A program made the position numbers and the translations under genes. A model generated the notes under the pieces. The model worked only from the letters and a program-made list of their open reading frames with translations. It did not search any database and was not told the origin of the DNA. DNA of 64,000 nt from the NCBI GenBank assembly GCA_963818885.1, contig CAWFTP010000003.1, positions 496,001-560,000 of the forward strand, written 5' to 3'. This document shows, piece by piece, positions 37,160 through 44,925 of this stretch (position 1 is the first letter of the stretch; each line of letters begins with the position of its first letter). This stretch comes from DATFDN01 sp963818885. GTDB lineage: Bacteria > Pseudomonadota > Alphaproteobacteria > Acetobacterales > Acetobacteraceae.

Positions 37160-38212
37160 CTACGCCCGCCGCCTCTCCCTCTCCAGCAGTGCCCGCTTGC
37201 GGGCCACGCCCCAGCGATAGCCGGTGAGCGTGCCGTCGGCGCCCACCACGCGATGGCACGGCACCGCGAGCGGCACGGGATTGGTCGCGCAGCCCTGCGC
37301 GACCGCGCGGATCGCGCGCGGGCTGCCGACCATCTCCGCGAGCTCCTTATAGCTGCGCGTCTCCCCCGCTGGGATGCGGCACAGCGCCTGCCAGACGCGA
37401 AGCTGGAACGCTGTCCCGCGCAAATCGAGCGGCAGGGCGAGCCCTGCCCGCGGCTCCTCGATGAAGCGCAGTACCGCCGCCACCGCCGCAGCCAAGCCGG
37501 GATCGTCGCGCACCAAGGTCGCGCGTGGGAAGCGATGGCGCAGATCGGCCTCCAGCGCCTCGTCGGGTTCGGCGAAGCCCACGAAGCACACGCCGCGCTC
37601 GGTCGCGCCGACCAGCAGGCGGCCGAACGGGCAGTCGGCGAAGGCGGTGCGGATCACCTCCCCTGCCCCGCCCCTTCGCGCCGCGCCGGGCGTCATGCCG
37701 AGCAACTCACCCGTGCGCTCATAGACCCGGCTCTCCGAGCCGAACCCCGCCTCCGCCACCGCGTCCGCCACCCGCTCGCCGCTGGCGAGCGAATCGTGCA
37801 GGCGCCGGGCACGCACCCCCTCAGCATAGCCGCGTGGCGTCAGCCCGGTATGGGCACGGAACATGCGCAGGAAGTGGAAGCGCGAATAGCCCGACCGATC
37901 GGCCAGCTCGTCGAGCGACGGGATCTCGTCGGCCGCCTCGATCCGCGCGCACGCGTCGCGCACCACATCCTGTGCGAGCCGCGCGCGCTCGCCCTTCGGG
38001 TCGCAGCGCTTGCAGGCCCTAAAGCCCGCCGCCTCCGCCTCCTCTGTCGTCTGGAAGAAGCGCACGTTCTGGCGCAGCGGCCGGCGCGAGGGGCAGGTCG
38101 GACGGCAATAGACGCCCATGGTGGCGACGCCGTACAGGAAATCATCCCGCTCCCGCCGCAACACGGCGGTCCACAGGGCATCCTCGGTCAGAGGGGAATG
38201 GGTGTGTGTCAT
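37160..38212 (-). CDS. ada: Ada: bifunctional DNA-methyl sensor and O6-methylguanine-DNA methyltransferase
   Basis: A 350-residue protein with three parts. The N-terminal Ada metal-binding domain has Cys36 and Cys40 in VYCRPTCPSRRP, then CKRC near residue 70; one of these Cys accepts methyl from phosphotriesters. An AraC-type HTH follows at ~80-180. The C-terminal domain has the acceptor Cys319 in PCHRVVG. Methylated Ada activates alkylation-repair genes. Start at ATG 38212 (MTHTHS); a 12-residue upstream extension exists but is not typical. It diverges from the PhnW-like gene over 138 bases, where its own promoter must lie. Confidence 0.95.
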   Translation of the reverse strand: MTHTHSPLTEDALWTAVLRRERDDFLYGVATMGVYCRPTCPSRRPLRQNVRFFQTTEEAEAAGFRACKRCDPKGERARLAQDVVRDACARIEAADEIPSLDELADRSGYSRFHFLRMFRAHTGLTPRGYAEGVRARRLHDSLASGERVADAVAEAGFGSESRVYERTGELLGMTPGAARRGGAGEVIRTAFADCPFGRLLVGATERGVCFVGFAEPDEALEADLRHRFPRATLVRDDPGLAAAVAAVLRFIEEPRAGLALPLDLRGTAFQLRVWQALCRIPAGETRSYKELAEMVGSPRAIRAVAQGCATNPVPLAVPCHRVVGADGTLTGYRWGVARKRALLERERRRA

Positions 38213-38350
38213 GTCCCCATAGTGGGCATGCCAGACCTCCGCCGCCATCCGCCGGTTGCCCTGGCATTCTGGGCCGGTTCGGCCAACATCTTAGGTGGAT
38301 TTCCCCGAAATGGCGTGGCAAGCCAGCCACGTCGCACAGAGGATTCGGTC

Positions 38351-39460
38351 ATGTTGCTGCTGATCCCGGGCCCGGTCACCACGCGCCCGGAGGTGAAGGA
38401 CGCGCTGCGCGTCGACCTCGCACCCTGGGACAACTCGTTTCGCGACTTCTATGCCCGCCTGCGCGCGCGGGTCCTTGCCCTCGCCGGTGGGCGGGACGGG
38501 GAGCACACCGCCCTGCCGCTGCCCGGCTGCGGGCATTTCGTCAACGAGGCCGCCATCCGCACCTTTGTCCCGCCGGGCGGACAGCTCCTGGTGCCGATGA
38601 GCGGGGCCTATGCCGAGCGTCTGGTCCACCTCGCCCGAGACGCCGGGCGCGTGCCGGTTGAGCTGCCGATCCCGTATGGGCTTCGCGCCGATCCGGCGGC
38701 GATCGCCGCCGCGCTGGCGGAGGATCCCTCCATCTCCCATGTCGGCGCGGTCTATAGCGAGACCGGGACCGGCATCTGTCACGACATCCCTGCGATCGGC
38801 GCGGCGGTGCGGGCCGCCGGAAGGCGCCTGGTCGTCGACGCCGTCTCGGCGTTCGGCGCGCTGCCGTTCGACATCGCCGCCCAGCCCGAAGTGGACGCGG
38901 TCGTCTTCACCGCCAATAAATGCCTGGAGAGCGCGCCGGGCATCGCCTTCGCAGTGGGACGCGTCGACCGGCTCGCCGCATCGGCTGGCAACGCGGGAAG
39001 CTGGTCCCTCGACCTCGCCGATCTCCATGCGCACCATGTGCGCGCGCCTGGCACGCCGCGCTTCACGCCGCCGGCGCAGGTGCTGAACGCGTTCGACAGG
39101 GCGCTCGACTTCCTCGACGCCGAGGGACGCGAGGCCCGACTCGCCCGCTACACCGCGAACATGCGCACGCTCTACGATGGCGTGCGCCGGCTTGGGCTGG
39201 TGCCGTGCCTCTCTCCCGACGTGCAAGGTCCGATCATCGTCAACGTGGACGCACCCGCCGACCCCGCCTGGGATCTGCAAGGCTTCGTCGACGCGCTGAA
39301 ACGGCGCGGCGTGTTGATCAGCAATTTCTACAACACCCCGGAGCCCAGCTTCCGCGTCGGCTGCATCGGCGCGATCACGCCCGCCGACATGGCCCGCGCC
39401 GTCGATGCGATGGGGGAGGCATTGGACGAGCTCGGCATCCGTCAGAGGAAAGCTGCCTGA
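38351..39460 (+). CDS. phnW: PLP-dependent aminotransferase, PhnW-like (2-aminoethylphosphonate:pyruvate type)
   Basis: A 369-residue class V aminotransferase. The opening LLLIPGPVTTRPEVKDAL and HFVNEAAIR are typical of PhnW and serine-glyoxylate enzymes. The PLP-binding Lys190 is in FTANKCLES, and VDAVSAFGALPFDI and FYNTPEPSFRVGCIGAI agree with PhnW. The named reaction converts 2-aminoethylphosphonate and pyruvate to phosphonoacetaldehyde and alanine. No phnX or phnA is present, so another amino donor is possible. Only one base separates it from fhs, so it may instead feed one-carbon metabolism. Confidence 0.75.
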   Translation: MLLLIPGPVTTRPEVKDALRVDLAPWDNSFRDFYARLRARVLALAGGRDGEHTALPLPGCGHFVNEAAIRTFVPPGGQLLVPMSGAYAERLVHLARDAGRVPVELPIPYGLRADPAAIAAALAEDPSISHVGAVYSETGTGICHDIPAIGAAVRAAGRRLVVDAVSAFGALPFDIAAQPEVDAVVFTANKCLESAPGIAFAVGRVDRLAASAGNAGSWSLDLADLHAHHVRAPGTPRFTPPAQVLNAFDRALDFLDAEGREARLARYTANMRTLYDGVRRLGLVPCLSPDVQGPIIVNVDAPADPAWDLQGFVDALKRRGVLISNFYNTPEPSFRVGCIGAITPADMARAVDAMGEALDELGIRQRKAA

Positions 39461-39461
39461 C

Positions 39462-41144
39462 ATGGCGGCGGAGGTGCCGACCGACCTCGCGATCGCCCGC
39501 GCCGCCAGGCTGCGACCGATCGCCGAGGTCGCGCGGCGTCTCGGGGTGCCGGCGGACGCGTTGGAACCGTATGGCCGCTACAAGGCGAAGATCGGCTTCG
39601 ACTTCATCCGCTCGGTCGACGACGGGCCGGAGGGCGCGCTGATCCTGGTAACGGGGATCAGCCCCACCCCGGCGGGGGAAGGCAAGACGACCACCACCGT
39701 CGGGCTCGGCGACGCGCTCAACCGGATCGGCGCGCGCGCCGCCATTTGCTTGCGCGAGCCGAGCATGGGCCCGAATTTCGGCCAGAAGGGCGGCGCGGCC
39801 GGCGGCGGCTACGCGCAAGTCGTACCGATGGAGGAGATCAACCTCCATTTCACCGGCGACTTCCACGCCATCACGTCGGCCAACAACCTGCTCGCCGCGA
39901 TGGTCGACAACCACGTCTACTGGGGCAACCCGCTCGGCATCGATGTGCGGCGGATCGCGGCGCGCCGCGCGCTCGACGTGAACGACCGCGCGCTGCGCTC
40001 GATCGTCAACGGGCTCGGCGGCGTCGCCAACGGCGCACCGCGCGAGGATGGGTTCGATATCACCGTCGCCTCCGAGGTGATGGCGGTGTTCTGCCTCGCC
40101 TACGACCTGCGCGACCTGCAGGAGCGGCTCGGCCGCATGATCGTCGCCGAGACGCGCGCGCGCCAATGGGTCACCGCGCGCGACCTGAAGGCGGACGGCG
40201 CGATGGCCGTGCTGCTGCGCGACGCCCTGCAACCCAATCTCGTGCAGACGTTGGAGGGTAGCCCCGCGCTGGTGCATGGCGGTCCGTTCGCCAACATCGC
40301 GCATGGCTGCAACTCGGTGATCGCGACGCGCCTCGCGCTCCGCCTCGCCGACGTGGTGGTGACCGAGGCGGGGTTCGGCGCCGACCTCGGAGCGGAGAAG
40401 TTCCTCGACATCAAGTGCCGCGCGGCGGGACTGTGCCCGGCGGGCAGCGTCGTCGTCGCGACGATCCGCGCGCTGAAGATGCAAGGCGGTATCGCGCGCG
40501 CCGATCTCGCCCGGCCCGATCCGGCGGCGGCGGCGCGCGGCGTGGTGAACCTCGCGCGCCACGTCGAGAACATGGGCAAGTTCGGCCTGCCTGTCGTCGT
40601 CGCCATCAACGGCTTCACGAGCGACACCGAGGACGAGCTCGACGTCGTGCGTGACGCGATGGCCTCGCTCGGCACACCGGTCGCGGTCTGCACGCACTGG
40701 GCGGATGGCGGCGCCGGCGCGGAGGATCTTGCCCGCGCTGTCCTCGCGATGATCGACAAGCGCGAGGCGCGCTATGCGCCGCTCTATCCGGTCGCGATGG
40801 GCCTCGCCGACAAGCTGCGCACCGTGGCGCGCACGATCTACCGCGCTGAGGACATCGCGCTGCCGGCGCACGTCGCCCGCGCGCTCGAGCGCTACGAGGC
40901 GGGCGGCTTCGGCGAGGCCGCCGTCTGCATCGCCAAGACCCAGTACAGCTTCACCGCCGACCCGCCGGTGCTGGGTGCGCCCACGGGACACATCCTGCCG
41001 GTCCGCGACGTCCGCCTCTCCGCCGGAGCCGGCTTCGTGGTCGCGATCTGCGGCGACCTCTCCACCATGCCGGGCTTGCCGCGAGCGCCGGCGGCGGAAT
41101 CGATCCGGCTGGACGGAGAGGGGCGGATCGAGGGGTTGTTCTAG
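39462..41144 (+). CDS. fhs: Formate-tetrahydrofolate ligase
   Basis: A 560-residue protein of the usual length. The ATP-binding loop TPAGEGKTT is at 69-77, after ILVTGISP. REPSMGPNFGQKGGAAGGGYAQVVPMEEINLHFTGDF-type segments are the family signatures, and FGADLGAEKFLDIKCR and NMGKFGLPVVVAINGF follow. It makes 10-formyl-tetrahydrofolate from formate. The start at ATG 39462 lies one base after the stop of the aminotransferase gene, so the two are co-translated. Fhs is not universal in alphaproteobacteria. Confidence 0.96.
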   Translation: MAAEVPTDLAIARAARLRPIAEVARRLGVPADALEPYGRYKAKIGFDFIRSVDDGPEGALILVTGISPTPAGEGKTTTTVGLGDALNRIGARAAICLREPSMGPNFGQKGGAAGGGYAQVVPMEEINLHFTGDFHAITSANNLLAAMVDNHVYWGNPLGIDVRRIAARRALDVNDRALRSIVNGLGGVANGAPREDGFDITVASEVMAVFCLAYDLRDLQERLGRMIVAETRARQWVTARDLKADGAMAVLLRDALQPNLVQTLEGSPALVHGGPFANIAHGCNSVIATRLALRLADVVVTEAGFGADLGAEKFLDIKCRAAGLCPAGSVVVATIRALKMQGGIARADLARPDPAAAARGVVNLARHVENMGKFGLPVVVAINGFTSDTEDELDVVRDAMASLGTPVAVCTHWADGGAGAEDLARAVLAMIDKREARYAPLYPVAMGLADKLRTVARTIYRAEDIALPAHVARALERYEAGGFGEAAVCIAKTQYSFTADPPVLGAPTGHILPVRDVRLSAGAGFVVAICGDLSTMPGLPRAPAAESIRLDGEGRIEGLF

Positions 41145-41154
41145 GGCTGCCCCT

Positions 41155-41706
41155 GTGCCCTTGGCGCCCGAATACACGGCGATCCTTGAGGTGCTTGCTG
41201 AAGCATGTCGGCTCTACAAGCAGAAGACCGGCCGTAACGCGGTCCTCGTCGGGGGTGCCGCCACTGCGATCTATACCGACGGGGCGTTCCCGTCCGGCGA
41301 TTTTGACTTCGTTGCATCCGACGATGCCGCGTTCCGCGAGGCCATGCAGGAGACCGGGTTTTGTCCCGAGCGCCGCGCCGGCCATCTGCTGATCGGCTTC
41401 TACCACCCCGATCATCCCCAATTCGGGGTGCAGCAAGTGTCGGGAAGCTTGTTCGAGGGGCGGACCGATAAACGACGCTTGTTGCAGGTCGCTATTCGAT
41501 CGCCCGACGCGGGCCTTACGCTCCCACCCATTGAGGATCTGATTGCTGACCGGCTTGCCCAACATGCTGTGGCAGCGCCTAGTGACACTTCCCGGCTGCT
41601 CCAGGCGCGCGCACTGTTTCGTCTCGCAGAGCACGTCGACAAGGACTATCTTGAGCGTCGGGTAAAAGAGGAAGGAGGCGACCTAGGTCTCCTCATGCTG
41701 CAGTAA
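41155..41706 (+). CDS. Nucleotidyltransferase-fold protein, possible toxin-antitoxin component
   Basis: A 183-residue protein from GTG 41155 (a TTG at 41161 is the other candidate). The N-terminal half has the nucleotidyltransferase pattern NAVLVGGAATAIYTDG followed by SGDFDFVASDD, where GG and the DxD pair fit the Pol-beta/AbiEii-like active site. A central YHPDHPQFGVQQVSG and helical C-terminus follow. Composition is a little lower in GC than the neighbours. The 68-residue basic protein 11 bases downstream is likely its partner. Family AbiEii/MenT-like or DUF6036 is possible; function is inferred. Confidence 0.65.
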   Translation: MPLAPEYTAILEVLAEACRLYKQKTGRNAVLVGGAATAIYTDGAFPSGDFDFVASDDAAFREAMQETGFCPERRAGHLLIGFYHPDHPQFGVQQVSGSLFEGRTDKRRLLQVAIRSPDAGLTLPPIEDLIADRLAQHAVAAPSDTSRLLQARALFRLAEHVDKDYLERRVKEEGGDLGLLMLQ

Positions 41707-41717
41707 CCCCGAGGATT

Positions 41718-41924
41718 ATGGAGATGAAGAAAGTCACCCTTAGAGAATTGCAGGCGCGAGTCCGGACGCGAAAGGCTCGTCTTGGTATTTCCGAGGACAC
41801 GGCCGCCGTCGAGGCTATGCGAAACAAGGGTGGCGCCCGCACAGACGCGAAGCGCGAACTGCTCGGTCGGGCCGGCGAGCGAGCGCGAGTGGCCGGCAAG
41901 GCGCCCACGAAGTCCTACTATTAG
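41718..41924 (+). CDS. Small basic protein next to the nucleotidyltransferase gene
   Basis: A 68-residue strongly basic protein (MEMKKVTLRELQARVRTRK and a GKAPTKSYY end). The first ATG at 41718 lacks a clear ribosome-binding site; the second ATG (41724) is preceded by TGGAG. It follows the nucleotidyltransferase gene by 11 bases and may be its antidote or RNA-binding cofactor. No family is recognised. The pair is bounded by fhs upstream and a terminator-like hairpin downstream. Confidence 0.55.
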   Translation: MEMKKVTLRELQARVRTRKARLGISEDTAAVEAMRNKGGARTDAKRELLGRAGERARVAGKAPTKSYY

Positions 41925-41947
41925 TCAACAGGCCGCTCTTCCTCGCA

Positions 41948-41963
41948 GCCCGCCCCCGCGGGC
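41948..41963. terminator. GC-rich hairpin between convergent genes
   Basis: GCCCGC (41948-41953) pairs with GCGGGC (41958-41963) across a CCCC loop, between the small basic protein gene and the enolase-superfamily gene, which converge. No T-run follows on either strand. Confidence 0.45.
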
Positions 41964-41981
41964 ACCCGCGTCGGATTTGCC

Positions 41982-43070
41982 TTACCCCCGCACCGCCTCC
42001 AACCCCTTCCAGTCGAACGCGATCCCGTGTCCCGGCCGGTCCGGGGCGAGCGCAAAGCCAACCTCGATGACCAGCGGCTCGGCGATGTAGCGGTCGAGGC
42101 CGAAGCCATGCGCCTCCAGGTACGATCGGTTGGGCACCGCCGCGAGCAGATGGACCGTAACGTCGTGCGCGCCGTGCGAGGTGACCGGCAGACTGAACGC
42201 TTCGGCGAGATGGGCGATCTTCATGAAGGCGGTGATGCCGCCGCAATTCGTCACGTCCGGTTCCGGATAGGTGACGCCGGCGGCGGCGATCAGCTGCTTG
42301 AACTCCCACAAGGTGCGCAGATTCTCGCCGGCGGCGATCGGCAGCCCGCCCTCGCGCACCACGCGCGCCTGGCCAGCGACATCGTCGGGCACCACCGGCT
42401 CCTCCAGCCAGACCGGCTCGAACGGCTGCAACGCACGCGCCGCGCGGATCGCGTCGTCGGCGGACCACTTCATGTTGGCGTCCACCATCAGCGGGAATCC
42501 GTCGCCCAGGTACTCGCGCATCGGCTTGACGCGCTCGACATCCGCAGAGAGCCGGGCGCGGCCGACCTTCATCTTGATCGCGCGGAACCCCTTGCCTAGG
42601 TTGGCCTCGGTCTGGCGCAGCAGCTTCTCCAGCGGAAAATCGAGGTCGATCCCGCCCGCGTAGCAGGGCACGCGGGGATCATGGCCGCCCAGCAACGACC
42701 AGAGCGGCTGCCCGAGCCGCCGCGCCTTCAAGTCCCATAGCGCCATGTCCACGGCGGATTGCGCGAGCACGGCGGGACCGCCACGTCCGCCGTAGTGCTG
42801 GCCCCACCAGAGCTTCTGCCAGAGCCGCTCGATTCTGTCGGCCTCCTCGCCGATAAGCTGCTCCGGGACATCGCGCCGCAGGATGGCGTCGATCGCCGCG
42901 CCATTGCGCCCGACCGTGTAGGTATACCCGATCCCGTCGGCGCCATCGGCGTCGCGCGCCCGCACCGTGTTGAGCTCGAAGGCATGCATGTCGCCATGCG
43001 TGCTGTCGCTCAGCGCGACCTCCAGCGGCACGCGGTAGTAGCCGGCGTCCAATGACACAATTCTTGCCAT
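41982..43070 (-). CDS. Mandelate racemase/muconate lactonizing enzyme family protein (enolase superfamily)
   Basis: A 362-residue enolase-superfamily enzyme. The base pair of lysines is in FRAIKMKVG (KxK), and the three metal ligands are in MVDANMKW (Asp), WLEEPVVP (Glu) and IAAGENLRT (Glu). A late SHGAHDVTVHLLAA supplies a possible His. These features place it in the MR/MLE group, whose members dehydrate sugar acids or epimerise amides. The substrate is unknown. ATG 43070 has a GAGGGG ribosome-binding site, and the gene follows tetR by 13 bases on the same strand. Confidence 0.9.
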   Translation of the reverse strand: MARIVSLDAGYYRVPLEVALSDSTHGDMHAFELNTVRARDADGADGIGYTYTVGRNGAAIDAILRRDVPEQLIGEEADRIERLWQKLWWGQHYGGRGGPAVLAQSAVDMALWDLKARRLGQPLWSLLGGHDPRVPCYAGGIDLDFPLEKLLRQTEANLGKGFRAIKMKVGRARLSADVERVKPMREYLGDGFPLMVDANMKWSADDAIRAARALQPFEPVWLEEPVVPDDVAGQARVVREGGLPIAAGENLRTLWEFKQLIAAAGVTYPEPDVTNCGGITAFMKIAHLAEAFSLPVTSHGAHDVTVHLLAAVPNRSYLEAHGFGLDRYIAEPLVIEVGFALAPDRPGHGIAFDWKGLEAVRG

Positions 43071-43083
43071 GACGTCCCCTCGC

Positions 43084-43704
43084 TCAGTTGCCTCGCCCGT
43101 ACACCAGCAGGAACATCGATACCGCCGCCTCCACCACCCGCTCGACCTCCTCCGGCGCGGGCGTCTCCAGCACCCGCAGCTGCTGGCGCAGCACAAGCCG
43201 TGTGCGGCACAGGTTGAAGAACTGGTCGGCGGCGAATTCCGGGTCGGGGACGTTCAGCCGCCCCCGCCGCGTCTGCTCGTTGAGCCATTCCGCCAAGCCT
43301 CCGATCGCCTGCGACGGGCCGGCCTCGAAAAAGACCTGCGCCAGTTCGGGAAACTTCGCCGCCTCCGCGATCACCACCCGATAGACTGTCTGTCCCACGG
43401 GTGACAGCATCAGCTCCAGCATCCGCCTGCCTATCTGGCGCAGCACGGTCTCCGGCGCCGCATCGGGATCATGCGTGCCGCCCAGGACGTTGACCAGGTT
43501 GCGCCGGCACTCCTCGCCGATATAGGCGGCGAACAGCGCCGCCTTGCTCGGGAAGTAGTTGTAGAGCGTGCCCTTGGAGACGCCGGCTCGCGCGGCGATG
43601 CCCGCCATGCTGGCGCCCTCGTAGCCCTCCTCGGCGAAGACGGCGGCGGCGCCGGTCAGGATTTGCGCGCGCTTCTCGGCGGATGGCGCCTCCGCTTGCG
43701 ACAT
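43084..43704 (-). CDS. TetR/AcrR family transcriptional regulator
   Basis: A 206-residue regulator. The N-terminal HTH reads ILTGAAAVFAEEGYEG and IAARAGVSKGTLYNYFPSKAALF (residues ~12-57), the family hallmark. The ligand-binding domain is helical. It is divergent from emrA with 111 bases between the starts, and a perfect palindrome lies in this region. It probably represses emrAB and perhaps itself and the MR/MLE gene downstream. The start at 43704 is the first Met before SAEKRAQIL; the reading frame is open far upstream but only as antisense of emrA. Confidence 0.92.
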   Translation of the reverse strand: MSQAEAPSAEKRAQILTGAAAVFAEEGYEGASMAGIAARAGVSKGTLYNYFPSKAALFAAYIGEECRRNLVNVLGGTHDPDAAPETVLRQIGRRMLELMLSPVGQTVYRVVIAEAAKFPELAQVFFEAGPSQAIGGLAEWLNEQTRRGRLNVPDPEFAADQFFNLCRTRLVLRQQLRVLETPAPEEVERVVEAAVSMFLLVYGRGN

Positions 43705-43759
43705 CGTGAATGGGCTCCGATTCGGGCGATCGGGTTGAACCTGGAACGCCGCCGCCGAC

Positions 43760-43789
43760 TTGACAAGGCGCTGACCGAACGGTTCGGTC
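43760..43789. promoter_or_regulatory. Probable TetR operator with -35 element upstream of emrA
   Basis: A perfect 17-base palindrome, GACCGAAC-G-GTTCGGTC, lies at 43773-43789 in the tetR-emrA divergent region, about 27 bases before the emrA ATG at 43816. A consensus -35 TTGACA at 43760-43765 precedes it, so bound repressor would cover the spacer and -10 region of an emrA-facing promoter. The operator role is inferred from position and symmetry. No good -10 hexamer is evident. Confidence 0.7.
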
Positions 43790-43815
43790 GTCCCATCTGC
43801 GTGGAGCCGTCCATC

Positions 43816-44925
43816 ATGGACATGGAAGTACGCACCGCCCCGGAGGACGTCGCGCCGGATGACATGGCCCTTGTGCCGGACCGGCGTTCCCGGACACGGC
43901 GGAGCTGGATCAGGCGCCATCCCTGGCTCGCCGCCCTCGCCGTCTTCGTGGCACTCGTCGCGACCGCGGCCGGCGCGTGGTGGTGGATCAACGGGGAGAA
44001 CTACGCGAGCACCACGGACGCGCAGATCGCCGGGAACGTCACCCAGATCGCGCCGCAGGTGACCGGGCGGGTCACCACGCTGCTGTTCACCGACAATCAG
44101 CATGTCACCGCCGGCCAGAAGCTGCTGACCCTCGATCCGCGCGAGTATCAGGCCAAGCTCGACCAGGCCCTCGCCCAGCAGGCCAGCGCCGAGGCGCAGC
44201 TCACGCAGATGCGGGCGCAGCTCCAGGTGAAGCAGGCCGACTTGGACGAGGCGAAGGCGAACGTGACGGTCGCCGAGGCCGATCTGCTGAAATCGCGCCA
44301 GGACTACGAGCGCTACCAGCGCATCAACCCCGCCGCCATCTCCCAGCAGGTGCGCGACCAGGCATCCGCAGCCTTCCGCTCCGACACGGCGAAGCTCGCG
44401 GCGGCGAAACAGGCTGTTGCCGGCGCGGCGGCGCAGATTGAGGTCGCAAAGGCACAGACGACCGCCGCCGAGGCCAGCGTGAAGCAGGCCGACGCGGCGG
44501 TGGAGAACGCCCGCCTGCAACTCTCCTACACCGCGATCGCCGCGCCGGTAACCGGTCGCGTCACCCATCGCACCGTCAATGTCGGAGACGTCGTCCAGCC
44601 GGGTCAGGCGCTGTTCGCGCTGGTGCAGGACGACCTCTGGGTCGACGCCAATTTCAAGGAGACGCAGCTCGCCGGCATGCGACGGGGCCAGCCGGTGACG
44701 ATCCGCGTCGATGCCGTCCCCGGCGTGACCTTCCACGGCAAGGTGGCGAGCTTGCAGTCCGGCACCGGCTCGGTGTTCAGCGCGCTGCCGGCGGAGAACG
44801 CGACCGGCAACTGGGTCAAGGTCGTGCAGCGCCTGCCGGTGAAGATCGTGTTCGACGGGAACGAGCCGCAGCAGCACTTCCTCGCCCCGGGCATGTCCGC
44901 CGAGCCAACGGTGAAGCTGCGCTGA
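43816..44925 (+). CDS. emrA: HlyD/EmrA family membrane-fusion protein
   Basis: A 369-residue membrane-fusion protein (start ATG 43816; ATG 43822 and GTG 43801 are alternatives). One transmembrane anchor at about residues 38-58 (HPWLAALAVFVALVATAAGA) is followed by a biotinyl-lipoyl-like domain STTDAQIAGNVTQIAPQVTG, a long Ala/Gln-rich coiled coil, and LSYTAIAAPVTGRVTHRTVNVGDVV. It links the inner-membrane pump EmrB to an outer-membrane channel. The stop overlaps the emrB start (TGATG). No TolC-type gene is in the window. Confidence 0.93.
   Translation: MDMEVRTAPEDVAPDDMALVPDRRSRTRRSWIRRHPWLAALAVFVALVATAAGAWWWINGENYASTTDAQIAGNVTQIAPQVTGRVTTLLFTDNQHVTAGQKLLTLDPREYQAKLDQALAQQASAEAQLTQMRAQLQVKQADLDEAKANVTVAEADLLKSRQDYERYQRINPAAISQQVRDQASAAFRSDTAKLAAAKQAVAGAAAQIEVAKAQTTAAEASVKQADAAVENARLQLSYTAIAAPVTGRVTHRTVNVGDVVQPGQALFALVQDDLWVDANFKETQLAGMRRGQPVTIRVDAVPGVTFHGKVASLQSGTGSVFSALPAENATGNWVKVVQRLPVKIVFDGNEPQQHFLAPGMSAEPTVKLR

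Noticed and set aside
43705..44877. Long N-terminal extension of the TetR reading frame on the minus strand
   Set aside because: It is the antisense of emrA, of low complexity (His/Asp/Arg/Gly-rich). The real tetR start is the ATG at 43704 just before the HTH.
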